Assembly: GCF_900167945.1 (NCBI RefSeq)
Contig: NZ_FUZA01000001.1
Coordinates: 1,632,858 to 1,696,857, forward strand
DNA from: Dyadobacter psychrophilus
Lineage (GTDB): Bacteria > Bacteroidota > Bacteroidia > Cytophagales > Spirosomataceae
DNA length: 64,000 bases
Direction: 5' to 3'
The translations under genes were made by a program, and so were the position numbers. Below are positions 1 through 8,595 of the stretch, piece by piece. The notes beneath the pieces were generated by a model that worked only from the letters and a program-made list of their open reading frames with translations, did no database searches and had not been told where the DNA came from. The number at the start of each line of letters is the position of its first letter. Position 1 is the stretch's first letter.

Positions 1-201
1 GGACTTATTGCCAATCTGTTCAATCACTTTTTCTATCTCCTGATTGCTAACCGTCAAGTCTATACGTTTATCCAGCAGTTCCTGTGCCCGAAGGTCATTG
101 GCAGCTGCAACGCTGATAAACAGCACGGAAATATACAATTGCAATACGGTAATCCTTATAAGTTTGCGTAGAACCAAACACGTTTGTCGACGTTTTTGCA
201 T
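1..201 (-). CDS. SusC/RagA-type TonB-dependent outer-membrane receptor, N-terminal part only
   Basis: Only the first 67 codons lie in the window; the gene continues beyond position 1. The start is the ATG whose complement is at 199-201. The product opens with a basic stretch (MQKRRQT), a hydrophobic signal segment at about residues 15-35 ending near an AxA-type site (DLRAQ), and then the beginning of an STN (secretin/TonB short N-terminal) domain, with the typical run LLDKRIDLTVSNQEIEKVIE. STN domains are found on transducer-type receptors that talk to a FecR anti-sigma factor, and a FecR gene and an ECF sigma gene lie directly upstream on the same strand. The family assignment rests on the signal plus STN pattern and on this gene order; the barrel itself cannot be seen. 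Confidence 0.8.
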   Translation of the reverse strand, partial: MQKRRQTCLVLRKLIRITVLQLYISVLFISVAAANDLRAQELLDKRIDLTVSNQEIEKVIEQIGNKS

Positions 202-315
202 AGTTTTGTTTTAGGTTATGTGATTTAGAGTTACAAACCACTCCTCAGCTATCTTTCTAGTTAAACCTGGTTCGCGAGACCGGGTTCGAAGACCGCGCCG
301 GAGCTATTCAATCTG

Positions 316-342
316 GCCGGTAATGCTGCAAACATTGCCGGC
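316..342 (-). other. Hairpin in the FecR-SusC gap
   Basis: The 207-bp gap between the FecR stop and the SusC start contains an inverted repeat with 10-nt arms (316-325 and 333-342, one mismatch) around a 7-nt loop. No T-run follows on either strand, so it is not a classical terminator. It could be a processing or attenuation element between anti-sigma and receptor expression. A weaker hairpin lies at about 264-288. Nothing else is visible in this gap. Confidence 0.3.
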
Positions 343-408
343 TATTTATAGGCAAATCTTCTCCCATAGGCACTCTTTATTTGATTAAGTGGGTTATCAA
401 CATATCTT

Positions 409-1494
409 TTAGTTCTTGCAGCCATTGGAATAAATGGATACCTGGCTGTCTTTCAGTTCATATCTGGCATTGACAACCGCACTAAGCATTGCGAGCTTTT
501 CAAAGATCGGCTCGTCGCCTAGCTGGGCCGTAATGCTGCAATCGGAAATTTTTGACGCATCAAATTTGAATGTTACACCATACGCTTCTTCCAAAGCCTT
601 GAAAACATCTTTTAATGGTGTTCTTTTGAAAACGAAATCTGCGGATTCAATGGAAAGGTCAAGCAAAACAGCGTTTTTAACATTACGTGTTTTCAAATCC
701 TGCCCTTTCTTTTGCATGATTACCAGTTGATTAGGGTTCAAATGCAGTGATTTACCTTTTGCACCATTCCCGATTTTTCCATTAGAAGTAGAAACTTCCA
801 CCTGACCTGTCTTCACCACCAGCCGCACGGCCTCGTCGGATTCATTGGCCTGAATGCTGAAACTGGTTCCGGTTACCTTGGTAATCATATTGCCAGTGTG
901 CACGTAGAATGGCTGGTCCTGGTTTTTTTCAACTTCAAAAAAAACTTCCCCAAGCATATAAACCTCACGCTTCGTTTCATTGAACTGATTGGGATAAGCA
1001 ATGCGCGCGTCCTTTTTCAGGATCACGGAACTTCCGTCTGGCAGGCTCACCATTTTTATGTGATCCGTCGTGTTAACGACTTCTGTAATTTCCCGCCGGT
1101 CCAGGCTCGCGATCGTCGTATAATAAGGCTCCTGCGAACCGCTGAATTTGTGCCAGTTCAGTTTGACCAGGCCGATTCCAATCGTCAGGAACAGCACGGC
1201 CGCAACCCGGAGCCACTTCCCTTTCCACCAGGGAATTTTGTATTCCGGTATTTCTTCCGGAATGGCGGCCAGAATTTCAGCAACCCTGGATTTCAGTTCA
1301 ACCTCAGGAATGTTATCGAGCTCACCGCGGACCGATAACAGGATCACTTTGGCCTGAGTGATGTTAGTTGCCTGTTGCGGCGTATCCCTCAGGAACTGCT
1401 GCCAGAATTCGTCCGCTTCCTGATTATAAACCCATTTTTGAAAGGCAATGTCTTCCAGCCAGTCCTTGATTTCAAATCCGGTATAATTTTTCAT
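409..1494 (-). CDS. FecR-family anti-sigma factor
   Basis: This 361-residue protein has the standard Bacteroidota FecR layout: a cytoplasmic N-terminal region that would bind the sigma factor (1-90), a single transmembrane helix at about 93-112 (LRVAAVLFLTIGIGLV), a periplasmic FecR domain at about 130-235 (LPDGSSVILKKDARIAYP, LGEVFFEV, TGTSFSI) and a C-terminal DUF4974 domain at about 288-355 that contacts the receptor STN domain. The family holds its partner sigma factor inactive until a TonB receptor signals substrate binding. The sigma gene lies 93 bp upstream and the receptor downstream, which gives a complete surface-signalling unit. The ATG start follows directly from the N-terminus seen in the family. 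Confidence 0.93.
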   Translation of the reverse strand: MKNYTGFEIKDWLEDIAFQKWVYNQEADEFWQQFLRDTPQQATNITQAKVILLSVRGELDNIPEVELKSRVAEILAAIPEEIPEYKIPWWKGKWLRVAAVLFLTIGIGLVKLNWHKFSGSQEPYYTTIASLDRREITEVVNTTDHIKMVSLPDGSSVILKKDARIAYPNQFNETKREVYMLGEVFFEVEKNQDQPFYVHTGNMITKVTGTSFSIQANESDEAVRLVVKTGQVEVSTSNGKIGNGAKGKSLHLNPNQLVIMQKKGQDLKTRNVKNAVLLDLSIESADFVFKRTPLKDVFKALEEAYGVTFKFDASKISDCSITAQLGDEPIFEKLAMLSAVVNARYELKDSQVSIYSNGCKN

Positions 1495-1587
1495 GGGATG
1501 CCGTTTTTATTTACTTCTGATACGATGAGTATCCCGGAAGTGAATAGTACCCACGAAACATTAAAAAAATTTAATTTTTAATGCTAA

Positions 1588-2208
1588 TTATTCAAAATGA
1601 AGTATAGAAAGGATTATCGCAACATATTGCCAGTAATCCCGAAGTTTTTGGATGCCGTGTTGCAGATAGTTGGCAACGGCCTGCCTTTGCAAACCCATTA
1701 CTGTGGCGATCTCCTCGTAAGAAAGGTTCTCATAATAACGCAGATACAGCGCTTCCCGCTGGCGCTTCGGAAGCGAATCAATAGCCTTTTTGAGGCGGTG
1801 ACTCGTAAGTTGCTCGGTTTCGTTAATGATCCAATCGGATTCCGGGTATACTTCATCCAGTGGTTCGTGGCCCGGATCGCTTGCATCGAGGAATTTAGCC
1901 TGCTTTTTAACGCTCCTCAGCAAGTTGTTCCGCAATGATTGGAAAAGATAGGGTTTAATGGAAGTGATCCGCAAAAGTGACTCGCGCTTCTCCCAAAGTT
2001 CCAGGAACAGATCCTGAAGGCAGTCCTTTATCAGGTCGCGGTCGGATGTGAAACGCGTTCCATAATGGTGTAATGCTACATAATAGCTTTCTGTTACTTC
2101 CCCAAATGCATGCTTGTCACCTGCGCAAAATTGCTGCCATCGGGTGGTTAAATATGCGTCATGTAGATTGTCGGAGTGATGCACAGGAGTGTAGATTTTA
2201 CTAGCCAA
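1588..2208 (-). CDS. ECF-type RNA polymerase sigma-70 factor
   Basis: Sigma region 2 is seen at about residues 45-110 (YGTRFTSDRDLIKDCLQDLF, LELWEKRESL, then KPYLFQSLRNNLLR) and region 4 at about 137-192 (LPKRQREALYLRYYENLSYE, then a helix-turn-helix with EIATVMGLQRQAVANYL). There are no regions 1 or 3, as in ECF factors. It should direct polymerase to the SusC locus when FecR is relieved. The start is unusual: no ATG exists upstream of the conserved region. The reading frame is closed by a TAA six bases before a TTG at 2208, so initiation is at this TTG or at a GTG at 2184. Confidence 0.93.
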   Translation of the reverse strand: MASKIYTPVHHSDNLHDAYLTTRWQQFCAGDKHAFGEVTESYYVALHHYGTRFTSDRDLIKDCLQDLFLELWEKRESLLRITSIKPYLFQSLRNNLLRSVKKQAKFLDASDPGHEPLDEVYPESDWIINETEQLTSHRLKKAIDSLPKRQREALYLRYYENLSYEEIATVMGLQRQAVANYLQHGIQKLRDYWQYVAIILSILHFE

Positions 2209-2303
2209 ACGCGTTTAAACTTCAATACATCCAATTAAATCTTACTTTTAGAATGTAAATATGTTTAATCCCGCTGCGCCAACTATCCTGCGCTGTCATG
2301 CTT

Positions 2304-3551
2304 CTACTGAAACGCAGCCGCAATGTTGTCCAGACTTACGCCCAGAACGCTCTGCGAAATCGCCCCAAGTGTTTCCTTACTTCCTTCAAAATGATATGTC
2401 CGCTGGCGGTGTGTCAGCGTTTCGCCTTCTTTTAATGCTTTGGCTGGCGAGTTGGATTCGAGTTCGTAAAATGGCCCCATTTGGGAGCCGTCGGCCAGCT
2501 TACCATCATTATAAGCATTGAAAGCATCGCCGTCATAAGGGTCTTTGTGAATTTCCCAGGTGGATTTAAGATACTTTTCTTCTGCTTTGAGATCATACTG
2601 AATGATGGTCAGAATGCCTTTTTCGGCATCGTAACTTCCTGCAACATTGCGCGCCGACCTAGGCGCAATGCCTATTTTACTCCTGAATTTCCCGTCGGCT
2701 CTGAGGTAAACGGCCGAGTCTTTCACTGCAATGCGGTCAGAAGGGATTTTGCCAAAATAGTCGTCGGTCAGCAAAGGTTTTTTGGATAATCGCGTCGAAA
2801 ACGGCGCGACGATCACCGTTTTTTCAGTCGGCTGAAACATGCCTAAAAGCCATATCCCAAGCATTCCCGTTTCAGCTTTCCAGTCGGTATCCTTATTAGT
2901 CAGTGAATTAATTGATTCATATGCGACGGATTTGCAGCCTTCCAGGGATGCAACGTTCAGTTCCGACATGATCGCAGCTTTGTCCAGCATGGAAATTTTG
3001 CGGTTTATTTCTACCACAAAAACTGTCCCACTGTAATTTTCGATGATCGCATTTGCACGGAAACTAACCGATGAGCTGTCCGATTCTACGGCCTGGTAAG
3101 TGACCGTATCAATGATCGCAGGCGTTTGCCAGTTGGCGAAATCGAATGTTTGCCCTTTTTTGAAATAAACAGAAAACTGCCCTCCTTCCGGTGAAAGCCA
3201 GAAGCGTTCCTCTCCGCCAAAAGCATTGATATGCGGCTGATTTACACCACTTTCGATCAGATTATAATTGATCCAGCCGTAACTGTTTCCTTTCGTGCCA
3301 CTTGCCGTGCTGGTCATTACGCGTCCCTGATATTCGGGAACGATAATGGCTTGTGCATCCGCATTATCCGGCGCTTGCAGGGTCAATGCATTGTTATACT
3401 TTTTCAAAAAAGCTACATCATAACCGAATGTGCCTTTTGCATCATTATTTGTTTGCTCCAATGTTTCTTGATTGCTTTGGTTATTGCTCCGGCAAGCATT
3501 CATTGCAAAAACCGCCAGAATCAGTAAGGAAACGGAAAGATGTTTTTGCAT
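2304..3551 (-). CDS. Exported lipoprotein with mutarotase-like fold (DUF6786-type)
   Basis: The 415-residue product begins with a lipoprotein signal (LLILAVFAMNAC, lipobox Cys at about 20). The mature part has sequence features I associate with the DUF6786 family, a galactose-mutarotase-like beta-sandwich: IIVPEYQGRVMTSTASG near residue 65 and a GGEERFWLSPEGGQ motif near 115. No enzymatic function is known for this family. The gene starts 16 bp after the RhaT-type symporter gene on the same strand, so the two are almost certainly co-transcribed. A role in handling the anomeric form of the sugar imported by the symporter is a reasonable inference, but it is not shown by the sequence. Confidence 0.75.
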   Translation of the reverse strand: MQKHLSVSLLILAVFAMNACRSNNQSNQETLEQTNNDAKGTFGYDVAFLKKYNNALTLQAPDNADAQAIIVPEYQGRVMTSTASGTKGNSYGWINYNLIESGVNQPHINAFGGEERFWLSPEGGQFSVYFKKGQTFDFANWQTPAIIDTVTYQAVESDSSSVSFRANAIIENYSGTVFVVEINRKISMLDKAAIMSELNVASLEGCKSVAYESINSLTNKDTDWKAETGMLGIWLLGMFQPTEKTVIVAPFSTRLSKKPLLTDDYFGKIPSDRIAVKDSAVYLRADGKFRSKIGIAPRSARNVAGSYDAEKGILTIIQYDLKAEEKYLKSTWEIHKDPYDGDAFNAYNDGKLADGSQMGPFYELESNSPAKALKEGETLTHRQRTYHFEGSKETLGAISQSVLGVSLDNIAAAFQ

Positions 3552-3567
3552 GACAAAACCTCTAAAA

Positions 3568-4650
3568 CTACTCCCTCAAATAGTTACCATAACCAACTAT
3601 CAGCACAGACAACACAATCACCAAAATGCCTGAAATGATCGTCGTAAGGGTCTTTTTACTGATCCCTTTCCATTCTTTCAGGATCAACCCCCATGAATTG
3701 GCGACCAATATGATGAACGCCATGTGCAGGATCCACGAACTTGGACCATTGCCCAGCTTGCTTTCGCCCATGCCGTAAAAGAAGAATTGCAGGAACCAGG
3801 TTGTGCCGGCGAGTGCTGAGAAAATGTAATTGGATAGCAACGGCGTGCGCGAATCGGTGTAGTTGCCGAATGTTTTGTTACGCGCATTCAGAAGCATACA
3901 CCATATAAAATTGGTGGTAAGCCCGCCCAAAAGGATCACGACATAAGTCACATTGTTTTGGAATAAAAACTCTCCCTGATCCGGGTTCAGCGCTTTCCAG
4001 GCTGCATTGGCTTCTTCGGCCATCACCTTGCCTGCATCAATCCCGAACGCAAAACAAGCGCTTAACACACCGGAAATGATAGAAACCGTCAACCCAAGGC
4101 CGATTTTGAATTCCGTTTTATCATCGGCAATGTATCCCGACTTTTTGAGGTCCTTATCCTTCATCGCACCCGCTTTTCCACAAATGATAATGCCGATCAC
4201 GCAGACGAGCAGGCCGAGTAAGACCATCTGGCCCCAGCTGTTTGTAAACAAATCAGAGATCGTGTCTTTGCCGGGCCGTGGTGAAAACTGATAATAAACC
4301 GAAGGGATTAATGCGCCGAAAACGGAGCAAAGCCCAAGAATGATGGAACTTCCGAGCGAGACGCCGAGATAACGGACCCCTAATCCGTAGGTTAGCCCGC
4401 CTATGCCCCATAAAACGCCAAAAATGTAGGTTATCAATAAAATGCCTCCGTCTGTGGCGGCAATAATGTCGGTGAAACCGGGAATCGTCAGGAATGCTGC
4501 CAGCGGCGGAACGATAAGCCAGGAAAACAGCCCGCCAACGATCCAATAGGATTCCCAGGCCCAGCCTTTGACTTGTTTATATGGAATGTAAAAACTGCCG
4601 GAAGCAAAACCGCCAATAAAATGGAAAATTACGCCAAGAAGAGCTTGCAT
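3568..4650 (-). CDS. rhaT: RhaT-family sugar/proton symporter
   Basis: The 360-residue membrane protein has about ten hydrophobic helices and the N-terminal signature of L-rhamnose/H+ symporters: GVIFHFIGGFASGSFYIPYK followed by VKGWAWESYWIVGG. Later family hallmarks are GIGGLTYGLGVRYLGVSLGS and SSWILHMAFIILVANSWG. The family brings L-rhamnose across the inner membrane with a proton. No rhamnose isomerase, kinase or aldolase lies nearby, so the actual substrate could be another deoxy-sugar. It is followed by the mutarotase-like lipoprotein gene after 16 bp, and preceded by the FG-GAP gene 47 bp upstream. Confidence 0.88.
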   Translation of the reverse strand: MQALLGVIFHFIGGFASGSFYIPYKQVKGWAWESYWIVGGLFSWLIVPPLAAFLTIPGFTDIIAATDGGILLITYIFGVLWGIGGLTYGLGVRYLGVSLGSSIILGLCSVFGALIPSVYYQFSPRPGKDTISDLFTNSWGQMVLLGLLVCVIGIIICGKAGAMKDKDLKKSGYIADDKTEFKIGLGLTVSIISGVLSACFAFGIDAGKVMAEEANAAWKALNPDQGEFLFQNNVTYVVILLGGLTTNFIWCMLLNARNKTFGNYTDSRTPLLSNYIFSALAGTTWFLQFFFYGMGESKLGNGPSSWILHMAFIILVANSWGLILKEWKGISKKTLTTIISGILVIVLSVLIVGYGNYLRE

Positions 4651-4697
4651 GAAAATGAATTTTATCTTGTAAGAGCTTTTCTGCGGCTATCTACTTG

Positions 4698-6947
4698 CTA
4701 ATTGGCCACCATCACTTTCCTCACAACATGGCTGTTACCCGATTTTATTTCAACCAGATATAACCCAGCCGGCCAATGTTCCGTGACAATTTCCTGCTCG
4801 ATATTTGCATTCAGCTTTCGATCTTTGACAATTTTCCTGCCCGTTACACTGACAATGTCAAATGTTGCGGATTTCGAGGATTTTATCTTTAAATAATTGG
4901 CAGCCGGATTTGGAAAGACATTAACGAGCGGCCCCGCTGCTGGTTCGTTGCCTGTAATGGTAACAGGCACAATGTTGGTCAGCAACCTTAGCCCCCCCGC
5001 GTTGCTGCCGACGGCGATATCGGGCTTTTTGTCTCCATTGTAATCACCAACGGCCACAGAGAGATAGTTTCCGAACGAAGGTGCAGACGCTTTTCCGTTC
5101 TGCTCCACGAGCAATGTTTCCCGCTCCGTCCATTTGCCCCAGTCGGCGCCATGGAAAAGGCGAATGTTGCCTGTATGATCTGCCGTAATAACATCTGCAC
5201 GGCCATCGAGATCAAAATCGGCCACGGCTAGCTGCGGGGACCGTCCCTCGAAACTGATGGTAACACCCGCAAAAGCGTCACTTTCCAGCTTGAATGTAAA
5301 CTGCTTGCTGGTTCCTGTATTGGCATAAAAATAAATGTTTCCCTGCGTCTTGCCCAGCAGCAAATCCAGGTCTCCATCACCATCTACATCGTAAAAATGG
5401 GGCGAATCGCCGGTTTGAGATTCTGCGGGCATGGCAATAGTCACGGCATCCGCGAGGTTCAATTGCGCTGCTGCGCCGGATTGTGCTTTGTTGGGGATGT
5501 AGCGATATTCCAGTTTTAATGTCGTGGTCGAAGTCGCGGAGAAACCGAGGTCCGAAACGCCATCTCCATTGAAATCAGCCCATTGAGGCTTAATGTTGTA
5601 AACGCCGAATGCGGAAGCCAGATTGAGATAATTTTCCGATTCCACTTCAAATGCGGGTGTTGTGTTATTTCCTGTGTTTTTCAAAAGCCAGAAACCACCT
5701 TTGAAACCGGTTTGCCCGGGAATCCCGCCCGTCCCAATGAGCATATCCAGGTCGCCGTCACCATCTATGTCGAAAAATGAAGGCGCTGCATTTTCACCCA
5801 CGTCCAGCATTTGATCCTGCAAGAAGTTCTTTTTTGTGAGTTTAAAATCTGGTTTGGTATCCGTTCCTGCATTTTGATAATACCAGCCGGAGGACTTGAA
5901 ATCGGTCAGGTTACCATCGTTGGAAGCCGTGTTAGGCGCTATTAGCAGGTCTTTTTTGCCATCAAAATTCACATCTTCCATAAATGCAGCCGGGAAAATG
6001 TGTAAAAGCACAGGATTTACCGTGGGGTAAGTGTTGGTATAAGCCGTAAAATTGCCAATCAATCCGCTTGCTGAATTGGTTAAAAATGAAATGTGCGTGT
6101 TACTGACGTGCCCAACCAAAAGGTCCTTTTTGCCGTCCCCATTCAGATCCTGCAACAAAATAGAGTTCCCCGCATGCATTTCGCGATTACCCGAACTCAC
6201 CGTCACGCCGCAATCCAACCCGAATTCAAAACCTTCGTTGGTGCCTTTGTGAAAATCCCCCCAGCAGTCACCATTACGCTGAAAAACAGGACTTTGCACA
6301 TTTCCAAGGCTATCCGGCTTGCCAAACTTCTCCATGCTCAAATTCTGGTGCAGCTCAATATAATTACCCGAAAAATCAAACAGCAAAAGGTCCAGATCGC
6401 CATCATCATCCACATCTACAATTCCTGGAATGTCCGTTCCCGAAACCTGCAAATTGATATTTCCCGAAAAGCCCTTCGTATACAGCACTTCCTGCATTTG
6501 CCTGAATGTCCAGGATTGTGCGGTTTTCTCTTGCCGGTAAACGCTGATCCCTAATGACGTGCTTGTAAAAAGATCCTTATTACCGTCTCCGTCGTAATCC
6601 GCCAGGATCATCCAGTTGTCTGCTTTGGGAAAAAGGGATTCATAATAAGGCGTGTGAATGAATGTTTTCTTGCCTGGGTTCAATGGGTCAGGCCCAGCCA
6701 GGAATGTGGTGATTTTGCTATTGGTACGATCATACACAACCAGGTCTTCATCCGCATCATTGTTCAAATGCATTTTCAGGAATTGCGAAGCATTGAGTCC
6801 GCCGGTCCAGGGATTGGTTAGTTTCGCGCCTTTGGATGTGACGCTGGTCAGCGTGTCGATTTTAAACCATGACTTTTGTGAAAAAGCACTTGAAAGCGTT
6901 ACAATGTTAAGAATGAAGAGGAAAAAGGAGGTAAATTTCGTTCGCAT
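4698..6947 (-). CDS. Secreted FG-GAP/VCBS repeat protein with T9SS sorting domain
   Basis: The 749-residue protein has a signal peptide (FTSFFLFILNIVTLSSAFSQ) and about ten repeats carrying calcium-loop motifs such as DYDGDGNKDLF, DVDDDGDLDLLLF, DLNGDGKKDLLVG, DIDGDGDLDMLIG, DVDGDGDLDLLLG and DYNGDKKPDIAVG, which is the beta-propeller pattern of integrin-like FG-GAP/VCBS domains. The last 75 residues form a type A T9SS sorting domain (VNVFPNPAANYLKI, then GLYLVEIKSG and RKVMVAN). It should cross the outer membrane by the Por system and stay on the surface or be released, probably as an adhesin or binding protein. It lies upstream of the symporter pair on the same strand; the 47-bp gap allows co-transcription. 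Confidence 0.9.
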   Translation of the reverse strand: MRTKFTSFFLFILNIVTLSSAFSQKSWFKIDTLTSVTSKGAKLTNPWTGGLNASQFLKMHLNNDADEDLVVYDRTNSKITTFLAGPDPLNPGKKTFIHTPYYESLFPKADNWMILADYDGDGNKDLFTSTSLGISVYRQEKTAQSWTFRQMQEVLYTKGFSGNINLQVSGTDIPGIVDVDDDGDLDLLLFDFSGNYIELHQNLSMEKFGKPDSLGNVQSPVFQRNGDCWGDFHKGTNEGFEFGLDCGVTVSSGNREMHAGNSILLQDLNGDGKKDLLVGHVSNTHISFLTNSASGLIGNFTAYTNTYPTVNPVLLHIFPAAFMEDVNFDGKKDLLIAPNTASNDGNLTDFKSSGWYYQNAGTDTKPDFKLTKKNFLQDQMLDVGENAAPSFFDIDGDGDLDMLIGTGGIPGQTGFKGGFWLLKNTGNNTTPAFEVESENYLNLASAFGVYNIKPQWADFNGDGVSDLGFSATSTTTLKLEYRYIPNKAQSGAAAQLNLADAVTIAMPAESQTGDSPHFYDVDGDGDLDLLLGKTQGNIYFYANTGTSKQFTFKLESDAFAGVTISFEGRSPQLAVADFDLDGRADVITADHTGNIRLFHGADWGKWTERETLLVEQNGKASAPSFGNYLSVAVGDYNGDKKPDIAVGSNAGGLRLLTNIVPVTITGNEPAAGPLVNVFPNPAANYLKIKSSKSATFDIVSVTGRKIVKDRKLNANIEQEIVTEHWPAGLYLVEIKSGNSHVVRKVMVAN

Positions 6948-6965
6948 CGTTGAGGAATAATCTAT

Positions 6966-6973
6966 TAGTTTTG
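6966..6973 (+). promoter_or_regulatory. Possible Bacteroidota -7 box for murF
   Basis: TAGTTTTG matches the TAnnTTTG -7 consensus of Bacteroidota housekeeping promoters. No clear TTG -33 element stands at the usual 19-21 bp, only a weak TTC at 6941-6943, so the call is tentative. Transcription from here would give a leader of about 95 nt before the murF ATG. Confidence 0.35.
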
Positions 6974-7072
6974 CGGTTCCCGCCGCGCGCGGACGCCGAA
7001 CCCGGGTTTACTGATCTGGCTTTTAAACCTAACGAAATAAGCGCTTATAACTTTATATTGATTCCCGATTTC

Positions 7073-8377
7073 ATGTATACTTCGACCGAAACGCTCTATA
7101 ACCACTTCCAAAACGGCGCTGCCATATGCACCGACACCCGCAAGATCGGCGAAGGCTGCCTGTTTTTCGCATTAAAAGGTGACAATTTTGATGGAAACCA
7201 ATACGCGGCAGAAGCATTGAGCAAGGGCGCCGCATATGCTGTAGTGGACGATGCGGAGATGGTTGCCGACGAGCGCTTTTTACTGGTTGAAAATGTGTTG
7301 GAAGCATTGCAGGACTTGGCCCGGCATCACCGCAAAACATTCACATTCCCGGTTATCGCACTGACGGGCTCCAATGGAAAAACCACAACAAAAGAACTGA
7401 TTGCAAAGGTGTTATCCATGAAATACAACACATACGCAACCAAAGGCAACCTGAACAACCACATTGGCGTCCCGCTGACGATCCTGTCCATTGATCCCGC
7501 CAAACACGAAATGGCTGTCGTTGAAATGGGCGCCAACCACCAGCAGGAAATCGCGCTGCTGAGCACCATTGCTATTCCCACACACGGCCTGATCACCAAC
7601 ATTGGTAAGGCGCACCTGGAAGGTTTTGGCGGAATAGCTGGCATTATGAAGGGAAAAGGAGAGCTTTTTGATTTTCTTTCCAAAAAGAAGGGCACCGTTT
7701 TCGTGAACACCAAAGACGATGTGATCATGGAAATGGCGAGCAAGCGCCGTGCATTCGGGGAAATCGTCTTTTACTGCTCGGATAATAGTGCTGTCAACCC
7801 CATTTTGGTGCAGGAAAGCCCTTTTGTAATTTATCAAAACAATGGAAAAACGGTTTCCACGCAGCTGACGGGCGGTTATAACTTCGATAATATGTGCGCC
7901 GCGCTCGCTATGGGAAAGCATTTTGATGTGGCAGATGAGGATGCAAACGAGGCCGTGGCGACTTACAAGCCTGATAATAATCGTTCGCAAATCGTTAAAA
8001 AAGGGAGCAATACGGTCATTATGGATGCTTATAATGCGAATCCGTCTTCCATGTCGGCGGCTATCGCCAACTTTGCGGGCATTGACGCGCCACGTAAAAT
8101 GATAATCCTGGGTGACATGTTCGAGCTGGGTGATGCGGCTCCGGCAGAACATTTGGCATTAGGCGAGCAGATCGCAAAACACAAGTTTGATATCGTGATC
8201 CTGGCCGGCAGTCTCATGCAACATGCATTGCCTGCATTGCCCAAGGCTTACTATTTTCCCGACAAGTTTTCACTTCACAACTGGGTTATGGATAACCCGC
8301 AGGAAAATACATACATTTTAATCAAAGGTTCAAGAGGCATGGCTCTGGAAACTGTCCTGAACCTGATGCCGGATTGA
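7073..8377 (+). CDS. murF: UDP-N-acetylmuramoyl-tripeptide--D-alanyl-D-alanine ligase (MurF)
   Basis: This is a cytoplasmic peptidoglycan precursor enzyme that adds D-Ala-D-Ala to the UDP-MurNAc-tripeptide using ATP. The 434-residue product shows the N-terminal UDP-binding part (ICTDTRKIGEGCLFFALKG), the Mur ligase P-loop GSNGKTTTKE at about 99-108, NLNNHIGVPLT, a metal/ATP-site region VEMGANHQQEIALLS, and the C-terminal domain motif MDAYNANPSSM near 320. The length is normal for MurF. The open frame extends upstream to a TTG at 6950, but the conserved N-terminus begins at the ATG at 7073. It stands alone, outside the usual mra/mur cluster. Confidence 0.95.
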   Translation: MYTSTETLYNHFQNGAAICTDTRKIGEGCLFFALKGDNFDGNQYAAEALSKGAAYAVVDDAEMVADERFLLVENVLEALQDLARHHRKTFTFPVIALTGSNGKTTTKELIAKVLSMKYNTYATKGNLNNHIGVPLTILSIDPAKHEMAVVEMGANHQQEIALLSTIAIPTHGLITNIGKAHLEGFGGIAGIMKGKGELFDFLSKKKGTVFVNTKDDVIMEMASKRRAFGEIVFYCSDNSAVNPILVQESPFVIYQNNGKTVSTQLTGGYNFDNMCAALAMGKHFDVADEDANEAVATYKPDNNRSQIVKKGSNTVIMDAYNANPSSMSAAIANFAGIDAPRKMIILGDMFELGDAAPAEHLALGEQIAKHKFDIVILAGSLMQHALPALPKAYYFPDKFSLHNWVMDNPQENTYILIKGSRGMALETVLNLMPD

Positions 8378-8525
8378 ATTCTATAATTTAAGGAATTATT
8401 AGTTAAATTATATTGGCCGCGTCTATCACATTATTGATGAAATTGATAAATATCAGTTTTTGATAAATAAAATCAAATTCATTTATTTAAAACAACTCTT
8501 TCCTGATATAGTACCAGCCCAAAAG

Positions 8526-8556
8526 TTGCCTTGTGCAAGCGCCGGTTGTAGTTTTG
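8526..8556 (+). promoter_or_regulatory. Promoter of the peroxiredoxin operon
   Basis: A TTG at 8526-8528 and TAGTTTTG at 8549-8556 are separated by exactly 20 bp, an excellent match to the Bacteroidota -33/-7 promoter. It lies 40 bp before the ahpC ATG, and no other element competes in the A/T-rich 217-bp gap after murF. Confidence 0.75.
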
Positions 8557-8595
8557 TGACATTAAAAATGTACAAATTATAAACCAACCACAATC

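Noticed and set aside
1..201. Truncated SusC gene as a pseudogene
   Set aside because: The frame is open to the first base of the window, so the gene is cut by the window edge and not broken.
898..1338. Long open frame on the plus strand opposite the FecR gene
   Set aside because: It is fully antisense to a well-supported FecR coding region, shows no domain and has no promoter; it is a shadow frame.
6093..6554. 153-residue plus-strand frame inside the FG-GAP gene
   Set aside because: It is antisense to repeats with clear calcium-loop motifs. The repeated codon pattern of the real gene keeps the opposite frame open.
6950..7072. N-terminal extension of MurF from a TTG codon
   Set aside because: The extra 41 residues do not fit the family, and a -7 box lies inside the stretch, so the ATG at 7073 is preferred.
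7412..8152. 246-residue minus-strand frame opposite murF
   Set aside because: murF has all Mur-ligase motifs in the other strand. The antisense frame has no recognisable features.
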